Notes: generated by a model from the letters alone, not told the origin. A DNA stretch of 64,000 nucleotides from Echinometra lucunter (GCA_029962745.1 CM057160.1:1882884-1946883); one strand, 5' to 3'. Shown: positions 12,026-23,060, numbered from the stretch's first letter. Numbers and translations are program-made.

Positions 12026-12387
12026 TATTATTGTTATTGTTATCATTATTATTATCATTTTTATTATCATTATTGTTATTGTTATTATCATTATTATCAT
12101 TATTATCATTATTATTATCATTATCATTATTATTATTATCATCATTATCATTATTATCATTATCATTATTATCATTATTATCATTATTATCATTATTGTT
12201 ATTGTTATCATTATTATCATTATCATTATTATTACAATTATTATTATTATTATCATTATCATTATTATTATTATCATTATCATTATTATCATTATTATCA
12301 TTATTATCATTATTATCATTATTATCATTATTATCATTATTATCATTATTATCATTATTATCATTATTATTGTTATTATTATTATTA

Positions 12388-12428
<41 letters not shown>

Positions 12429-12475
12429 ACTATTATTATTATTATTACTTTCATTATCATTATTACTATCATTTC
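11869..12475. repeat. ATC/ATT trinucleotide array with 9-bp periodicity
   Basis: Pure ATC blocks (about 11870-11940 and 11995-12024) lead into about 400 bp of ATT/ATC mixture. From about 12160 to 12370 the order settles into ATTATTATC, a 9-bp higher-order unit. Poly-Ile, poly-Asn, poly-His/Tyr and poly-Leu frames in every phase are translations of the array. Confidence 0.97.
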
Positions 12476-13040
12476 TATGATACACTATTATTTGGCTTTA
12501 TAAATTGAAAAGGAAAAAGAAAACAACATAAAAATGGAAGGGAGAGAGAGAGAGAGATAGAGAGAGAGAGAGCATTGCTTTCTTGCATCTCATCCACGTG
12601 GTGTCACCCACATTCTACCTTCCCTCACCCCCCCCCCCCCCCCGGTCAGGCTATAGCTACATCATTGACGTTGAGTATACATGTTCTTGTAAGTTACATT
12701 CTATGGCAGCGTTGTTATAGAAAAAAAGGTATAACTGACAACATGCACATTCCTTGTTGCGTCACGTCTTCATCATCAGTGATCCACCTCAATCATTCAA
12801 AGAAAAAGTCCCTAGGTGTGTTTGACCTTGCACTAGTTTGAATCAGTCGACTTCGAAGAGTGAAAAATACACTTTGTTCATAAAGCTGGAATATAATCGT
12901 TTACATGCATTAATGAAATGATTTCTTCGTAATAGACAAACATTCCCAGATTATAATGAAATAGCATGAGGAAATATTTGTTTGTTTTGCGTAACTCCTA
13001 AAGCATGTGTATGCTTGCAAGAAATCAGGGGACCTACGTA
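12476..13040. other. GA run, 16-C run and unique DNA
   Basis: A GA run lies at about 12542-12572 and 16 C at 12628-12643. The remainder is unique. The last base is directly upstream of the duplicated block. No gene. Confidence 0.6.
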
Positions 13041-13639
13041 AGTAAGTACTCTCCGATGGTAATGACGAATAAATTCTTTACAAAATGACAAAAGGGCACT
13101 TCTAGTATTTTGTAGGTCATCAATATGGTTTGGAACCAGGGATCCTGGTAACGATTGCAATTGCTTCTGCACTGAATCATGTCCGTACACAAATGGGGGT
13201 GGGGTAGGGGGCAGCCCTCAGAAATTTCATGAAAATCAAAGAAAAATGTAATAAAATTGCCAATACTGCATTGCATTTGCACCCGCCCAGACTGAAAAAT
13301 CCCTTCATACGGTCATGCATTGAACCGCAACACATCTGTACTCCTCTTTGAAATATCTAAGCTTCATTAATCATGAATAAACCATATATATACTGTCACT
13401 ATCAATTGGCGAGTGGAGCATTCTGAGGTAAGTAAAAAAAAAGTTAATCAAACTTTATGAGCAACAGGGTAAATGCAAGCAACGATCTTTGTGTATCATC
13501 ACTTTATATTCACTGTTTCTGGTTGTTGTGAATTTACTTTTTATACGTTTTTTGTCATATCATTTTCGAGTATTTGAATATTATTTGAAAGATTGCGTGT
13601 TTCTTTTCTGAGGCGATCAAACATTGAACATCACTATAA
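13041..13639 (+). other. unique AT-rich DNA, copy 1
   Basis: Contains a G-rich segment (GGGGGTGGGGTAGGGGG near 13195) and otherwise AT-rich unique sequence. The minus-strand frames 12951-13190 and 13034-13282 are unrecognised. No gene. Confidence 0.5.
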
Positions 13640-13840
13640 ATGAGTGAGCTGGAAACAGACTTTGTTGCTCAGTTTCACTCTAGCAAAACGGCTACGTGGC
13701 GTCTTTCTTATAATGAGATGCGGCCTACTGTTGAGGTCGATTGCGGTTTGACATCGGGGCTGTGGGCTCGCACAGGGCCAGTGGAGACGGCGTGCACGCG
13801 GCCGACTCTCCGCTCTGATGTCAGCTGCTATCGACTCTAG
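13640..13840. other. CpG-rich patch with open frames on both strands, copy 1
   Basis: About 200 bp of GC- and CpG-dense DNA in AT-rich surroundings, with an ATG-started 66-codon plus-strand frame and an overlapping 85-codon minus-strand frame (13634-13891). The plus-strand translation is identical in copy 2 (27094-27294), unlike nearby low-complexity DNA. No domain is recognised. It could be a small exon, a promoter-like patch, or simply well-assembled sequence. Confidence 0.3.
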
Positions 13841-14777
13841 ACTTCTGACTCCACCGAGTATCAAGATTCTATTTTTTTTTCTGGATTTCATGCTCTTTCC
13901 AACATTTTTTTTCTAGCGAAAATCGATGAATACATAATATTAAATGCTCAATTATCTTGTCTTTATTGAAAAAGACATGCGTTTTTAACGGGAAACGTTC
14001 GATATGAGCTCGTTTCATGTTTATCGGAAAGTATAGGGATTCAAATCCTGTAGCCATGACAAGGATTTTTTTTATCACTAGACTTCAGTGCTCATGGCTA
14101 TACATGTTTTGGCCTGTACAAAAAAATTGAGCCATATGATTTTCGAATTTCAGAATGCACTATTGCCGATAGTTTTTGTTTACAGAAAGAGACATTATGA
14201 TTTCTGTATAATTTTCTTTAAGTAATAAATAACATTTTGTTTCACTGTATGATGACAATATCATACTCTCGCATCTGAATAATAAGGAAATAGAAAATAA
14301 AAAGGAGATAGCAAAAAGAGAGCACTCTATACCACCATAGCTAAAAATATCGAAGATAACATTACCATTTGAAATGTTAAGGAGAAAAAAATAATAATGA
14401 TAATTATGAATGAGGACATAACTGTTCATGCTTGTTACAAAAATATCACAATATCCCCTTTTACCATGTAACTGAACGACAACCCTGTATACTTTTGTCT
14501 CATTTTTATCAGAAAGAACAGTTGTTGTTCGTTATAAATTCCTGTAAATACATACAGATCAGCAAAATACATAATCATAATAAACCGAAAAAAATATCCA
14601 TCACAACAGTGATTGCATATAAAAAGATATGCCATAATTTATTGTACGTTCAGATTCCAGTGGAACATACTTCTTCTTGAGAATACTCCTCAACGTTCCG
14701 TCTGGAACCAAAATGAGGAGGATACCTAATAGGATAGCATTTTGGAGGATACTGTTATGTATTACATATTTCTGTTA
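13841..14777. other. AT-rich unique DNA, copy 1
   Basis: AT-rich sequence with many short frames on both strands, none recognised. Several single-base indels relative to copy 2 fall in A and T runs. No gene. Confidence 0.55.
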
Positions 14778-15037
14778 ATAATAATAAATGATAATGATAA
14801 CATTAGTTTTATTTACCCAGTGTAGCCACATCAGTATTACTACTGCTCTTCGGGCCCTGCAATTATAATTACCCCAGCAATGCCAGATACCAATCACTTA
14901 ATACCGTATTTTGCATGGGTCGTGAGGGACACAATCATTGAGCAAAATACCTTGTCTAAGGATGCAAGCACATGCTGAGGATCGAACTCAGGACCTCTCG
15001 TATGAAAGGCAAGAGCTTTGACCACTATACCTCTATA
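14778..15037 (-). mobile_element. tRNA-derived SINE, copy 1
   Basis: Read on the minus strand, the head has box-A-like TATAGTGGTCAAAGC and box-B GAGTTCGATCC at tRNA-like spacing (about 14975-15030). The body has CCTTAGACAAGGTATTTTGC, in the same place as the TTTGGYAAG motif of the other SINEs. The 3' tail is ATTATTATTA-like. It is a Pol III-type retroposon, not a tRNA gene. Confidence 0.75.
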
Positions 15038-15310
15038 GGATACCTACATGATATCATGAAAGATTATCTGTGCTATTTGGCATACATTCCTACTTTATCC
15101 TAGCTGGATAAACATGTAAAAATGTGAGTAGTAGCACGAGTTGCATTGTACATTAGACTCAGCAATCAGTCGCGTTCAAACGAAAGTGGTCTAGCGCCTT
15201 CTGCGGTCAAATATAAGTAACGCCCTGATCATTCTGTATAGAGTTTGTACTCTGTGCTTAAAAATTATGAGTACAATGTATATTCACTACCTCAATTTTG
15301 ATTTTTACAG
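15038..15310. other. unique DNA between SINE and exon candidate, copy 1
   Basis: No feature is supported. Copy 2 has several extra bases here (for example near 28545-28625), so one copy carries errors or allelic deletions. Confidence 0.5.
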
Positions 15311-15448
15311 AGGGAATTCAGCCAGAGAGTACGAGCTTAAAAGTACGACTGACAGCCGCCCAAATACAACATTTGGCATGTTTTTGCGATATGACTTTAG
15401 AGGAGACCTTGTCGGCAATCTGAATTGCAAATGTAATTTAAAAGCTAG
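15311..15448 (+). CDS. weak internal-exon candidate, copy 1
   Basis: A T-rich acceptor (TTTTGATTTTTACAG) precedes 138 bp that are open in the frame running through the acceptor, and GCTAG|GTAACA follows as a donor. The polar translation is not recognised. In copy 2 (28774-28911) the donor GT reads CT, so the exon is not consistently supported. A second frame is also partly open, which lowers confidence. Confidence 0.15.
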
Positions 15449-15708
15449 GTAACACAGCTTTGTTTTCAAGCTTGCCATGAAATCCACAAACAAAAGATAA
15501 TAATAAAGTAAGATTTTTAAAAATATAACGAATGAAACACTGGATTCTCCTAGGAAAAGAAAGTTTCCCTACATACTTACTGAAAAAAAAAGGAAAAAAA
15601 AATCCCATGCAAAGCATTATTCAAAACATAATTATATTACGCTCGAGACTCGAGGAAAATCGGGGGGGGGGGGGGGGAATAATCACAGACTGGTAAAGAG
15701 AGAGAGAG

Positions 15709-15744
<36 letters not shown>

Positions 15745-16046
15745 GAGAGAGAGAGGGAGAGAGCAATAACCGATAAAAATAAGTGATAAAAATATAAAAA
15801 TACCTCGCCATAAATTTCCTTTGTTATATATTGATGTACCGCATGGTATAATATTCCTAAATATTATTGTTTAAGCGGTAAATCAAGGATAACTATTATA
15901 GGACATATTCGGTTCTGTTATAAGAGAGAAAGAGATAGATAACAGAAAGATAAACGGATAGGTGAGAGATAGATAGATAGAAAGATAGATAGATATAGAT
16001 AGAGAGATAGTAGACAGAGATAGATAGATAGATAGATAGATAGAGG

Positions 16047-16094
<48 letters not shown>

Positions 16095-16502
16095 TGAAGG
16101 GAGAGCTGGGGGTGAAATAGAGAACAAAGGGGTAAGTTCTCTTAAGAATGATTGATTATCAATTTTATCGATGTCGTGCAAACTGACTCAAGGACTATAA
16201 CGTTAATATCGTCTGGATTAAATTTACGCATAAAGTGCTAAACTTAGAAATTGAAAGTTAACACGCTAGGTAGTCCAGAATGAAGTCAGAAAAATCATAA
16301 CAGTCATAAATACTGTGTTATACCATTTCCAATGTGTACGAAGAATGTTCATACTTTTAAAATACACAATAATGTAAATATTTCTTCATCTATATCTGAA
16401 AATGGAACCATGAATTATTTTTTATAAATGGTTGAACATTAAATAATCCTAAAATTAGCATACAATATTATCTTTTCATAGGAGTAGCTGCATTCTGTTC
16501 AG
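15449..16502. repeat. AT-rich DNA with 16-G run and GA/GATA tracts, copy 1
   Basis: Poly-G lies at 15662-15677 (12 G in copy 2), GA-rich repeats at about 15698-15765, GATA-rich repeats at about 15934-16045 and GA at 16046-16091. Minus-strand Ser/Leu/Tyr frames here are repeat shadows. The rest is AT-rich and unique. Confidence 0.9.
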
Positions 16503-16656
16503 GTTTGCTTTTCCGATAACGGAGTCGCGTATATTGGGTGAGAGCAATAAACTTTACCGAGAGTACAACACTGCCAGTAGAAAATGTTCACGAAAGACTA
16601 AAATAATCTCGTGTTTTCAAAAGGAAGAGGGAAAATGGCGTCTTACAGAGTCCAAG
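16503..16656 (+). CDS. exon candidate within an open frame to 16758, copy 1
   Basis: CTGCATTCTGTTCAG| is a fair acceptor. The frame then stays open through a Lys/Arg/Glu-rich stretch to TCCAAG|GTAGAG, a moderate donor at 16656. If unspliced, the frame runs to TAG at 16756-16758. Translation is identical in copy 2 (29964-30117, open to 30219) and is not low complexity. No family is recognised. The 3' part is GC-rich. Confidence 0.25.
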
Positions 16657-16758
16657 GTAGAGAGTAAACTAGGACCTTGGGATGAGGAGTGCTCGAAGCC
16701 GCGGAAACAACGGTACATCAGAGCCATGAGCCCCGCGGTACTCTGGGCGAGGCGTTAG

Positions 16759-17029
16759 GGGCACGTTTGGCGTGCGGCTATGATACGCAGCGTCAAGAGA
16801 GCCATATAGCTCCAACAATTTCATCTATAGGTGGGACTGGGGGTGAAGGGAGAAATGAAGAGAGGATGGAGAGAGTGAGGAAAGGAGTGAAGTGGGAGAT
16901 GGGGAAAGGTTGGAAGGAGTGAGAGAGAACCCGAGGCAGAAGAGGAAGCAATTATTTGTACAAGACTGAATTCACCTCAGGCTCACGGGGATGCTTGCTT
17001 CCCACTTCTACATGTCCATCATTTACACC
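16759..17029. other. GC-rich tail then purine-rich spacer, copy 1
   Basis: The first 60 bp continue the GC-rich patch (GGCACGTTTGGCGTGCGG). Purine-rich sequence follows. No separate gene. Confidence 0.45.
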
Positions 17030-17320
17030 AGGGAGAGAGGGGGAGAGAAAAAGAGAAAGAGAAAGAGAGGGAGAGACAGAGAGACAGAGAGAGAGGGGGA
17101 TAGTGAGAGGGAGACAGAGAAGGAGATGGAGAGAGGAAGAGAGAGGGGAAGAGACAGATACGGAGAGAGACACACATTACATTAAAAAGGGGCATATAAA
17201 GCGAACGCAGAAAAACATGTATAAAGATAGAGAGAGAGAGAGAAAGAGAGAGAGATAGAGAGAAAGAGAGAGATAGAGACAGAGAGAGAGAGTAATAGAC
17301 GAAAACAAAGGAGGAAAAAG
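17030..17320. repeat. purine (GA/GACA) tract, copy 1
   Basis: Almost pure purine plus strand of GA, GGGA and GACA units. Glu/Arg-rich plus frames and Ser/Leu-rich minus frames are its translations. Copy 2 (30500-30770) differs by several small indels. Confidence 0.93.
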
Positions 17321-17741
17321 GAGATAAAAGAGAACCGGAAGAATAAGAGATAATGAAAACAACAAACCAACAAAAAAAGAAAGTGGTATATACAGCGACG
17401 GCAGAAAAATAACAATACCTCAATAGAGCGAGAATAACAACAGTAATAAGAGTATACCCATGGCAAAAGAAGAAGAAGAAAAAAGAGAAAATGATGGGAA
17501 AGAGATGAAAAAGGGAAGGGAGTAAGAGAGAAACGAAAATTAAAGAAGAAAAAAGGGATAATATGAGAAATAAATTGATATAGAGAGAATGCAGATAACT
17601 ACAGGGTGCAAAAAAAAAAAAAAAAGATACATGAACGAACAGAAAGATATAGATAGACAGTCAAATGAATGAATAATTAAAAAACAACCGGTATACGCAT
17701 TGACATGATTGAGTTGCAAAGAGGTAAGAGAGATACATTCT
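17321..17741. other. purine-biased AT-rich DNA, copy 1
   Basis: A/G-rich non-periodic sequence with an A run near 17611-17625. No gene. Confidence 0.5.
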
Positions 17742-17922
17742 ATTCCCTAAATTAGAAAATAAACCAAAAAGATTGTGATTATGGACTAATTAAAAAATTG
17801 ATTAGAAACTCAATCGATTAGATTAAGATTTTTAATCTATAATAACAGAGTAAGATTTTAAATCTAATTTTGGATTCGTCCCTAATCACAAACTTTTTAG
17901 ATTAATTTCTAGCCTAAGGAAT
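17742..17922. mobile_element. AT-rich foldback (inverted repeat), copy 1
   Basis: The arms begin ATTCCCTA (left) and ATTCCTTA (right, reverse complement). They continue through AAAAAG..TGTGATTA.GGAC for roughly 50 bp at about three-quarters identity. The shape suggests an old MITE or foldback element. Its target duplication is unclear. Copy 2 is 31209-31388. Confidence 0.45.
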
Positions 17923-18481
17923 TTAGAGTGAAGAGCATGATGCCGAGAAGTCACGAGCCCTTTATGACCATAAGAAATATTGTTATTCATGCTATAATTC
18001 ATATACCTATCCCTTGTATTCCAAAAATAAGTCAACCTTTGTTTTTCCAATAATTCATTTACTCGTTATACAAGAACGACAAAACAAAGCACTCCCAAAT
18101 AAGTCACAATAACATCAACATTTTGCGATTTCAAAAACATAATGACAGTCAGAAAAAATGAATTATTCAAAATCTACAGAAATGATAGCAAATTTATCAT
18201 CATCAACTTGTACCTCCGAACTTTGGGGGATCATTATTTTAAAAATCGAAGTATAAACTCATTGGAGATAATAAATAGATCTTTTTACCAGCCATTTTTT
18301 TGTACGAAACTGCGTTGGACCAAGCAGAAATAATATGCAGTAACTATCGTCTCAAGGAAAATAGGAATAGTCATAGTGATCCATCGATTTATAAATCGCT
18401 ACGGTAACCATAGTGACATCATTTCAAACCAACTTTTTCTCCTGCTTACATGTAGTCGTGTTTAATGGCAAAATATATGTA
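17923..18481. other. AT-rich unique DNA, copy 1
   Basis: No gene is supported. A 63-codon plus-strand frame (18142-18333) is broken in copy 2 by a single-base difference. Confidence 0.5.
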
Positions 18482-18519
18482 AAGCGCATAGAGAATTTTA
18501 TTTCTCTATGTATGCGCTT
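18482..18519. repeat. short hairpin A, copy 1
   Basis: AAGCGCATAGAGAA pairs with TTCTCTATGTATGCGCTT across a short T-rich loop, with a 4-nt bulge. The same hairpin is intact in copy 2 (31953-31990). It could be a decayed element end, a transcribed hairpin or chance. Confidence 0.45.
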
Positions 18520-18524
18520 GCTAA

Positions 18525-18629
18525 TAATTCGATAGCATATGACTGTAATAATAATTTAAACTTAAAAGTGTCAATTATTATGCGCTAAATACATCGAAAG
18601 TTATTATTGCTGTAATATGCTATCGATTA
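18525..18629. repeat. inverted repeat (hairpin B), copy 1
   Basis: TAATTCGATAGCATAT and the reverse complement of the right arm (TTAATCGATAGCATAT) form about 30-bp arms that also share TAATAATAA. The arms enclose about 45 bp. It starts 6 bp after hairpin A. Copy 2 is 31997-32100. A 15-bp net insertion lies just after this repeat in copy 2. Confidence 0.5.
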
Positions 18630-18938
18630 ACGAATTTAGTATATCTAAGTTATTAAATGAAAAAATTCTGATGTGTGTAAGATATTATACAACATTCTTT
18701 TGTATTGGTTTATTCATTATCATCTGACCATTTTGGACGTTACTTTTGGAGACATACGAAAGACACGTTTGCCCTTTTTATTGCAGGTTTTAACCTTATT
18801 TAGCTGCAATGGAGTTACGTGAAATTTATTCATAATTTTCATCATTATCTTTTAACCATCTTCGTCAATCAGAAATGTTATTTGAGTAATAATGAAATAA
18901 GAAGTTTGTAAGTATTTCTATAATTCAACTTATATTTA
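18630..18938. other. AT-rich spacer, copy 1
   Basis: No feature beyond the indel difference from copy 2 near 18637. No gene. Confidence 0.5.
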
Positions 18939-19106
18939 CACTCTAAAAAGGATTGGTCAAAATCTACCAAAATTTTGGTACATTTTAATTAATGATTTGG
19001 TAAAATGACTATTATATTGGTCAATCTTTACCCGTTTTCTTTTGGCCGGAAACATATTAACCAAAATAGGCCCATTGGTCATTTTGACCAATGCTTTTTT
19101 AGAGTG
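18939..19106. mobile_element. MITE, 168 bp, TIR CACTCTAAAAA, TA-flanked, copy 1
   Basis: The left end CACTCTAAAAAGGATTGGTC and the reverse complement of the right end CACTCTAAAAAAGCATTGGT form a TIR of about 25 bp, each side flanked by TA. Internal ATTGGTCAAAAT units repeat in both orientations. TA target sites suggest mobilisation by a Tc1/mariner-type transposase, which is an inference from the target site only. Confidence 0.85.
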
Positions 19107-20640
19107 TATACAAGTGAAAAAAAAGAAAATATACTTATTTTATAGTCGATATCACAAACAAAAAATATGTGGGAATGAATAAAGAAAGAACGGAAGGATA
19201 AGAAGAGGAATTAGATACGGAGGTTTATAGAAAATGAGTTCGGAAAGAAAAATCAAACAACGGTAATAGCACTAATCTAAAACCAAACAATACTTTAGAC
19301 AATCCTTTGAGCGGTGTTGAGGGACGAATGATAGAAAATATTTAATTGATCCCAAACCATAAAACATATGACTTGCACCTCTGTTTTACCTACACGAAGT
19401 TCGCAATTTTTCAACATTATTGATAACCACTATGCACACAATTAGCATGTTCTACACAAACGGTCGTTATAGCAGGCAATACTCTGTACACACATTACCC
19501 TTGCTGGACCACATTCGTAATTTCATGAATTATTCAAGACTTGTAACGACGCGTGTATTGCAAGATTGTTAAAGCTGCTGAAATTGGCATAATTATAAGG
19601 CATAGTGGAAGAGAACGAGAGAGAAAGAGACAGAGAGAGAGAGAGAGATAGAGACAGACAGACAGAGAGAGACAGAAAGACTTGCATTGGGAGGTCAAAA
19701 TGAGATACATTCATTTTCTGCTGAGCAGACGATAGAGTGATACATCCATCAAATTATAATTTCCCGCGCTTCTTTTCACGTCCTTATTCTCTGTGGTTTA
19801 GTTTGAATTTGTGAACCAGTTATATTCAGCGATTAATTTGTTGATGAATTTGTTGACTAAATCGCTCCGCTCGCTTGATGAAATGACTTTTCTGTAACAG
19901 TTATTACTGATATGATGAAATGATTAGATTAGATATTGTAAACCAATAGAGACATTTTTATAGCTTTGTTGTTAAAACCTAGCACAGTGAGTGAAAATTG
20001 GATGTTATGCTACCTCCCTTCATGTCATTTGTTTTCTGGTCGGGTGGATATGGTGTTCAAATTTTTAGCGAGACATTGATCTAAAAATCGACCAAAAAAA
20101 GATATAAGCAGTCAAGAGCAATAAAGAAAAAATAGATGTTTTTGAGAAGGTAGGGTGACAGGGGGATATTCTCCCTTGCTCCCTGTTCCGCTGCTAGTAG
20201 CATCAAAGCTGATATCTATTAAATTAACATTTCCAGATTAAATGTAAAATAAGGCAGAGAACGTTTTGTCTGAAACCAATCAAGATACAAGTGTTTCTAA
20301 TATTCAAACCATTAAAAGAAGAGCATATAAAGAATCTGCAAAATAACTCCCACTTCAATCTGTTCCCTTTCAACACAGAACACACACAAGGTATAAATAA
20401 ATAATTGAAACAGTTGACATCATGGTCATGTTGGTTGCTTCTGAAGAAAAATGATAAATGCAATCGTTTAAAGGTCAAAGGAGGATTAGGACTGAGCTTA
20501 CCCTATCAAAATTATCATAACCTGCTACTCTTTTTGAGCGATTGCGACTATGAAATGCTATATTTAAGCAATATGGTATGTAATGTTTGTAATATCGACA
20601 TCTTTCCATACAATTTTGCAAAAGATGTAGCCATCTAAAA
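19107..20640. other. AT-rich unique DNA with GA run, copy 1
   Basis: GA/GACA repeats occupy about 19610-19680. A partial AGCGATT inverted repeat lies near 19828-19866. Frames at 20224-20478 (minus) and 20405-20638 (plus) are unrecognised and altered in copy 2. No gene. Confidence 0.55.
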
Positions 20641-20684
20641 CCATGCATTTGTCATAAATATCACAATCAACACCATCATCGCTG

Positions 20685-20719
<35 letters not shown>

Positions 20720-21120
20720 TTTACACACACACACACATACCCCCAACACACACACACACCCCCACCACCACCACCACCACCATAATCCTTATCATCGACA
20801 TTATCCTTTTCATTACCAAAACCATTTTCATCTCCATCACTACCTCCATCATCATCATGGTCGTCATCCTCCTCCTCCTCCTCATCATCATCATAATCGT
20901 CCACCTCCTAATTGTCATCCTCATGACCATTCTCATGATCGTGATCATCATTATCATCATCAACCTCCTCCTGCTCATTCTCCTCCTCATCAGCGTCGTC
21001 ATCATCCTTATGGCCGCCCTCATTATTATCATCGACCTCAACCTCCTCCTCCTCCTCTTCCTCCTCCTCCTCATCATCATTCTAATCCTCTTCATCATCA
21101 CCATTACCGTCATTATCTCA
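20641..21120. repeat. ATC/CA/CCA/CTC compound microsatellite, copy 1
   Basis: ATC units (20684-20720), CA units (20723-20758) and CCA units (20759-20780) are followed by more than 300 bp of degenerate CTC/ATC pyrimidine-rich repeats. In copy 2 (34165-34640) the CA block is shorter and the ACC block much longer. Such length polymorphism is typical of alleles. Confidence 0.95.
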
Positions 21121-22146
21121 TTTTACTTTCAACATCGAAATCGTCGCTATTCGAGCAATAGAGAAACGATAATCAGGGCTCACTATGAAGAACCATCAAT
21201 GCTAATTGTATTCTAAATTGTTGGCAAACTGCTACCCTCTCTTAAGGTGGAAATGGAACTTTGCAAAGTGCCCCAATCGCCCTCTTACCACTTAATAAAA
21301 AAAGTTGTATCCCCCACGCTCCGTTAATACATTGCTCTTCCAAACTCTCTATTTCTTTGAACCATACAGCAGCACACTTTATCTTCCCAGCGCGTATTTT
21401 CTGAATATCGTTTTCTCCTTTCCCGCGCGACACGAGAAATAGCAAGAGGATAAACTTCGCCTGTGGTCAAAATTAGCTTCGCTTCCAGACTTTTATTTGA
21501 ATTGAAGAATATTTTACTTCATGTCAAATACGTTTGAGTATTGTGATTAAATACTGACTGGAAGAATGATTAGGTAAACGCTGCTCATAATAAATTGGTT
21601 TAGAAGATTTGCTCAGAATTTTCAAAAGTATTCCTTTAGTCTTATTTTGAGTTATTTTGCCTATTTATAAGAGCACGTGAAAAATATAAACAAGGCTTCT
21701 GATGATTATACTGCTATAGGGCCTTTTTGCATTAAACAGTTTTTTTTTTAAATCTAAGACTGTCTGACAATAGGTTAGTGTTGACTGACTCTCTTTCGGG
21801 AGAGTTAATTGACTGCCGATTTCAATGCAATGATAGAATTATTTTCATGCTCTCTTGAATCAGTATGGTTCTCTCAAATAATAATAAGATTATTCTGTCA
21901 TTATAATATTCAACCGAGTGGTCAACAAAGTATATCACAGACTGTTGGTTTTCGATTATTACGATTTCAATGAATGCATCCCCTTGAATAATATTCAATA
22001 ATTACCTCCCTTAAAAAGTGTACGTTAAAAGGAAACAAATATTGCTATCGTGCTGGACTGTACTACTAATAACTTTAGCTTAAATTGAAAATTCAAAACG
22101 TCTGGTGCTAGACTATGTCTAGGTTATACGGGGAGCTAGGAGGTGT
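21121..22146. other. AT-rich unique DNA, copy 1
   Basis: No gene is supported. A CTCTC-TTTCG-GGAGAG stem lies near 21791-21806. Frames here are short and unrecognised. Confidence 0.5.
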
Positions 22147-22392
22147 GTGAGTTATGATCGGTTCTTACACAGAGGTGAGAAACCGCGTTGGGTTACGGGG
22201 ATATACCCAACCGACAGACTACCATCACAGGGCCACGGTCGGCTTAGCTTCCGCGTAAGGGTAGGGTGGCGATACCGTCAAGCCTTCGCGCGTTCGTACT
22301 GTCGCTTTTCACACGTTGTCGGTCGATTCGTCCCCGTGGCTGTGGTGGCCAAGACTGTCACAGAGGGAATAAGAGTTACCTTTGCCCTCTAA
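22147..22392 (+). other. CpG-rich patch with conserved 77-codon open frame, copy 1
   Basis: A GC- and CpG-rich segment with an Arg/Val/Phe-rich plus-strand frame whose translation from residue 3 is identical in copy 2 (35681-35929). There is no low-complexity repeat, domain, clear splice signals or Kozak-like start. Candidate small exon, promoter-type CpG patch or chance frame. Confidence 0.3.
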
Positions 22393-22653
22393 AGGACTAA
22401 TAGCAGAAATTGACAGGAAGAGAGAGAGAGAGGAGAAGAGAGAGAGAGAGAGAGAGAAAGTGGGGGACTGAATGTGGAGGGGAGGGGAAACAGAAAGGAG
22501 GGGGAACGAAAAAGTCATCGACAGTGAAAGAGAGATGGAGAGGGAAAAGGGGAAATAGTGATAAATAGAAAATATATAATCATGGAGAGAGATATTGGGA
22601 TGAAGATCTGAGACAGAGAGAGAGAGAGAGAGAGAGAAAAGACATACACAGAT

Positions 22654-22688
<35 letters not shown>

Positions 22689-22720
22689 GAGAGAGGGAGG
22701 GAGGGAGAGAGAAACTATAT
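22393..22720. repeat. GA-rich purine tracts, copy 1
   Basis: Several GA runs (about 22416-22460, 22612-22636 and 22660-22684) lie within purine-rich sequence. Frames are shadows. Confidence 0.93.
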
Positions 22721-23060
22721 CAGGGGAAGATAAAGTAATGAGTTGAACGAAGCAAATTCCCGTTTGGAAATCATTGACCATCCCAATCCTTTCCTATAAA
22801 CCCAGTTTAACTAATTAAACTGATGCATAATCCTTGCCTTAACCAGTTTTATGCTTATTTCTGCATCTTTTCTGGTCTGCACCTGCACCTTTAATATATC
22901 TTTTCTCTGTTGACGTCCTCTTTCCTTCTATATTTTTTCCTATTCCTTTTTTCAAGAGTAGTGCTTTAGGACGCATTTTGACGTGTATGGGTTCACGTTT
23001 GACGTAGAACATCTACAGGGAGAGCGATTGATGAAGATAGACAGACAGAGGTAAAGACTG
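22721..23060. other. unique DNA, copy 1
   Basis: AT-rich unique sequence. No gene is supported. Confidence 0.5.

Noticed and set aside
11820..12503. Very long poly-Ile, poly-Asn, poly-His/Tyr and poly-Leu open frames
   Set aside because: They are open in several phases and both strands of one ATT/ATC array. Repeats lacking stop-forming combinations give long frames without coding.
12990..13012. SINE tail fragment, because AAGCATACACATGCTT also occurs in the SINE at 9404-9593
   Set aside because: Only about 17 near-palindromic bases match and the flanks do not. A chance match of that length between two places in 64 kb is not rare.
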